NCBI GenBank assembly: GCA_024684665.1
Contig: JAIKWN010000238.1
Location: forward strand, 1 to 7,880
Source: Clostridiales bacterium
GTDB taxonomy: Bacteria; Bacillota_A; Clostridia; Christensenellales; Aristaeellaceae
Reading direction: 5' to 3'
Length of the DNA stretch: 7,880 nt
Part shown: positions 5,951 to 7,880 of the stretch, in pieces
Layout: each line of letters opens with the position of its first letter
Numbering within the stretch: position 1 is the stretch's first letter
Program-made: the position numbers and the translations under genes
Notes under the pieces: model-generated
Seen by the model: only the letters and a program-made list of their open reading frames with translations
Told to the model about the DNA's origin: nothing
The model's database searches: none

Positions 5951-6274
5951 ATGGCCTCGAGCAAAGGATATCTAGAGTTTATACTAGATCAGCTCTCCGC
6001 CCTGGAGGATGTGTCCTTCCGGCCAATGATGGGGGAATACATCCTATATTACCGTAGCAGAATCGTGGGCGGCATTTACGACGATCGGTTCCTGGTCAAG
6101 CCCACGAAGGCGGCCCTTACCATGATGCCGGAGGCGGAGCGCGAGATCCCCTACGAGGGCACGAAAGAAATGCTCCTTGTAGACAATGTCGACAGCCGGG
6201 AGTTTCTCACGGAGCTGTTGACGGCAATGTACGAAGAACTGCCGCCTCCGAAACAGAGAAAGAAGAAGCTGTAA
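5951..6274 (+). CDS. TfoX/Sxy N-terminal domain protein
   Basis: A 107-residue cytoplasmic protein made only of the TfoX N-terminal domain. The domain's marks are RPMMGEYILYYR (24-35) and GGIYDDRFLVKPT (40-52), then YEGTKEMLLVD (68-78) and a helix, and a lysine-rich tail (KQRKKKL). In gamma-proteobacteria TfoX/Sxy controls competence genes, but that protein also has a C-terminal helix-hairpin-helix domain, which is absent here. Stand-alone N-terminal domain proteins are frequent in Firmicutes and have no settled function, so a competence role should not be assumed. AAGGAG (5935-5940) lies 10 bases before the ATG. It follows the sugar operon by 111 bases across a hairpin and precedes the lipase-like gene by 106 bases. 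It may be co-transcribed with either or neither; no promoter of its own was recognised. Confidence 0.85.
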   Translation: MASSKGYLEFILDQLSALEDVSFRPMMGEYILYYRSRIVGGIYDDRFLVKPTKAALTMMPEAEREIPYEGTKEMLLVDNVDSREFLTELLTAMYEELPPPKQRKKKL

Positions 6275-6302
6275 CCGTCCCGGGGCGATCCATTGTCACA
6301 GT

Positions 6303-6320
6303 TTCGCGCGCCAGCGCGAA
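6303..6320 (+). other. Small GC hairpin in the TfoX-lipase gap
   Basis: TTCGCGC (6303-6309) and GCGCGAA (6314-6320) form a perfect 7-bp stem around GCCA. No T-run follows on either strand, so it is not a classical terminator. It could be a transcript-end stabiliser or chance in GC-rich DNA. The rest of the gap (6275-6380) shows no convincing promoter. Confidence 0.35.
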
Positions 6321-6380
6321 CCGGGAAGGAAGTATCGCGTTCCCATCATAACGGGACCGCCGCAACGGGAGTGTGATCCG

Positions 6381-7880
6381 GTGTTGAAATGGTTTTCGTC
6401 CGCGCTGCTTACGCTTGTCCTGCTCTTTGTTTTGGCGGCCGGCATGGCTGAAGGAACGGAAGAGGCGACCGGGCCTGTGGTTTCTGAATATGACGCTTTT
6501 GAGCCTGAAGGCGAGGATACTATCGAAAACCTGAATATGCTGGAGTTCGGTCCCGATGCCGTGGTGGAAAGGGATGCGCAGCGCAGGGCAATTTCTGTGA
6601 ATGGGTATCCTACGCGTGTGGTGAACGCGGCGCTCAACATCCGCTCCACCACGGAACCGTTCCAGTATGAAATCGACTTCGCGGATTATCCCTTCTGGCG
6701 GCCGGCTACGATATACGATGGCAACCTCGCCATGATGTCCCTGACCATGGCCATGTGCGCGAACCGCGCTCTGAACCTCCGGCAGGAGCCGGAGAAGGAC
6801 TTCAACCCTTCCCTGAACGTGGAACGGTTCTTCGCGGATGCGGGATTCACGGACATCCGCAAGGACGATTATTCCAAAGAAACCAGCATGTACACGGTGT
6901 CGACCGCCATAGGCAGCCGACGAATGGAGCATGAGGGAGAAGAGCCTTTTACGCTAATCGCGGTCGGAGTCTGCGGCGCGTTTTACAAAAACGAATGGCA
7001 GTCAAATATGACGCCTGGCGACGGAGATGTGCACGAGGGCTTCGCGTCAGCTGCCGGGCTCGTGATCGACCGCGTATCCGGCTACATCCTGTCGCGTGGG
7101 ATCAAAGGAAGGATCAAACTGTGGATATCGGGATTCAGCCGGGCTGCCGCCATTTCGAACCTAGTCGCAGGGACCCTCGTCAAAGACGGTGTGCTGGCCA
7201 AGGAGGACGTCTACGCGTACACGTTTGCGACGCCTGCGGCGGTATTCCATCCCGCGGAAAGCGGATTCGAAAACATATTCAACATCATCAGCCCCATGGA
7301 TCTCGTGCCCCAAGTGATGCCTTCTGAATGGGGCTTCGGGCGATACGGCCGGGATCTCTTCCTTCCCCTTACGGAGTTTTCCAGCCTTGGGACAATAGTC
7401 ATGCATGCACGCAGGGAGGTCGCCCTAGAATACTTCGGCATCGACACGACTTATAGCCCCGCCTTGAACCTGCGCATGCGCCTGTTGTTTTCCCTGCTTA
7501 TGGAGATACTGGAAAGCCGGGACCATTATAACGCAATATTCCAGCCTGCGGTGGTGGGCATCATGCAGCGAAAAAATGCCTCGAACACGCTTGCCACCCT
7601 ACGTGCGCTGCTTCTGCAGTCCGGCAGGAATAGGGATTACGACAGGACCGCTGTGGACCGGTTCCTGAATTTTGCGTTCCGGGTTTTCGATAATGTGCTG
7701 ACCAGGAGGGAACTGGCTGCCACGAACACGAACAGCGGTGGGGCGGCGATCCGACTCCTCAACGAGCACCGAGAAGACACGTATCTCGCCTGCATCAATA
7801 TCATTCACCAGAATTTCTTCGAAACGGACCTTAGTTTCACATATGTGCTGATCCGTGGGCCCGTGCAGGTGCGGGTCTTC
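6381..7880 (+). CDS. Secreted lipase-family alpha/beta hydrolase (3' end outside window)
   Basis: An open frame runs unbroken for 500 codons to the window edge, so the gene is incomplete here. The start is GTG at 6381, preceded by GGAG (6368-6371) 9 bases upstream; no ATG fits. It yields a signal peptide: VLKW, a hydrophobic core (5-20), and probable cleavage after GMA (residue 23). A mostly polar N-terminal region (24-110) leads into a hydrolase domain. The nucleophile elbow is ISGFSRAAA, with Ser253 as nucleophile, in the GxSxA form of class 3 lipase-like proteins. ISPMDLVPQV offers Asp307 as the acid, and NEHREDTYLA offers His463 as the base. The final residues (YVLIRGPVQVRVF) look like the first strand of a C-terminal beta domain. 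The protein is likely exported and may act on lipid or other esters, but the substrate is unknown and no activity can be claimed. Triad assignment beyond Ser253 is by position and motif resemblance. Confidence 0.82.
   Translation, partial: MLKWFSSALLTLVLLFVLAAGMAEGTEEATGPVVSEYDAFEPEGEDTIENLNMLEFGPDAVVERDAQRRAISVNGYPTRVVNAALNIRSTTEPFQYEIDFADYPFWRPATIYDGNLAMMSLTMAMCANRALNLRQEPEKDFNPSLNVERFFADAGFTDIRKDDYSKETSMYTVSTAIGSRRMEHEGEEPFTLIAVGVCGAFYKNEWQSNMTPGDGDVHEGFASAAGLVIDRVSGYILSRGIKGRIKLWISGFSRAAAISNLVAGTLVKDGVLAKEDVYAYTFATPAAVFHPAESGFENIFNIISPMDLVPQVMPSEWGFGRYGRDLFLPLTEFSSLGTIVMHARREVALEYFGIDTTYSPALNLRMRLLFSLLMEILESRDHYNAIFQPAVVGIMQRKNASNTLATLRALLLQSGRNRDYDRTAVDRFLNFAFRVFDNVLTRRELAATNTNSGGAAIRLLNEHREDTYLACINIIHQNFFETDLSFTYVLIRGPVQVRVF

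Noticed and set aside
5188..5964. Minus-strand open frame over the aldolase gene
   Set aside because: It is antisense to a complete aldolase with all catalytic residues, and its composition is typical of a shadow frame.
1..7880. CRISPR array, tRNA, rRNA, insertion sequence or phage attachment site
   Set aside because: None was seen: no spaced direct repeats, no cloverleaf-like stretch and no transposase motifs were noticed on either strand.

Overview
The window looks like part of a moderately GC-rich Firmicutes chromosome, probably a gut or rumen Clostridia (for example Oscillospirales or Christensenellales). The reasons are strong AGGAGG ribosome binding sites, a sigma-A type promoter, Gram-positive style signal peptides, and a stand-alone TfoX N-terminal domain protein and GFSRA-type secreted lipase of kinds I associate with that group. 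The lineage is inferred from style, since no marker gene is present.

Positions 1-793 (minus strand) hold a dead type II toxin-antitoxin pair: a RelB/DinJ-like antitoxin followed by a PIN-domain toxin, ending in an intrinsic terminator. Both genes are frameshifted. The toxin has also lost its ATG and the first catalytic aspartate. This stretch is visibly AT-richer than the rest. Positions 794-1123 are non-coding and carry a near-consensus plus-strand promoter at 997-1025.

Positions 1124-5839 (plus) form one operon: a PfkB-family sugar kinase, a secreted ABC substrate-binding protein of the AfuA/FbpA/phosphonate type, a fused two-domain ABC permease, and a class II ketose-bisphosphate aldolase. 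A strong hairpin terminator and a short tandem octamer repeat lie between the binding-protein and permease genes. They probably let the binding protein be made in excess. No ATPase gene is present in the window. The most economical reading is that the transporter imports a sugar (perhaps already phosphorylated, as in the AfuABC system), the kinase makes a bisphosphate, and the aldolase cleaves it to triose phosphates. The substrate cannot be read from sequence.

After a hairpin (5842-5891) come a TfoX/Sxy N-terminal domain protein (5951-6274) and a GTG-started secreted lipase-like alpha/beta hydrolase (6381 onward). The hydrolase runs off the right edge of the window. These two do not obviously belong to the sugar operon.
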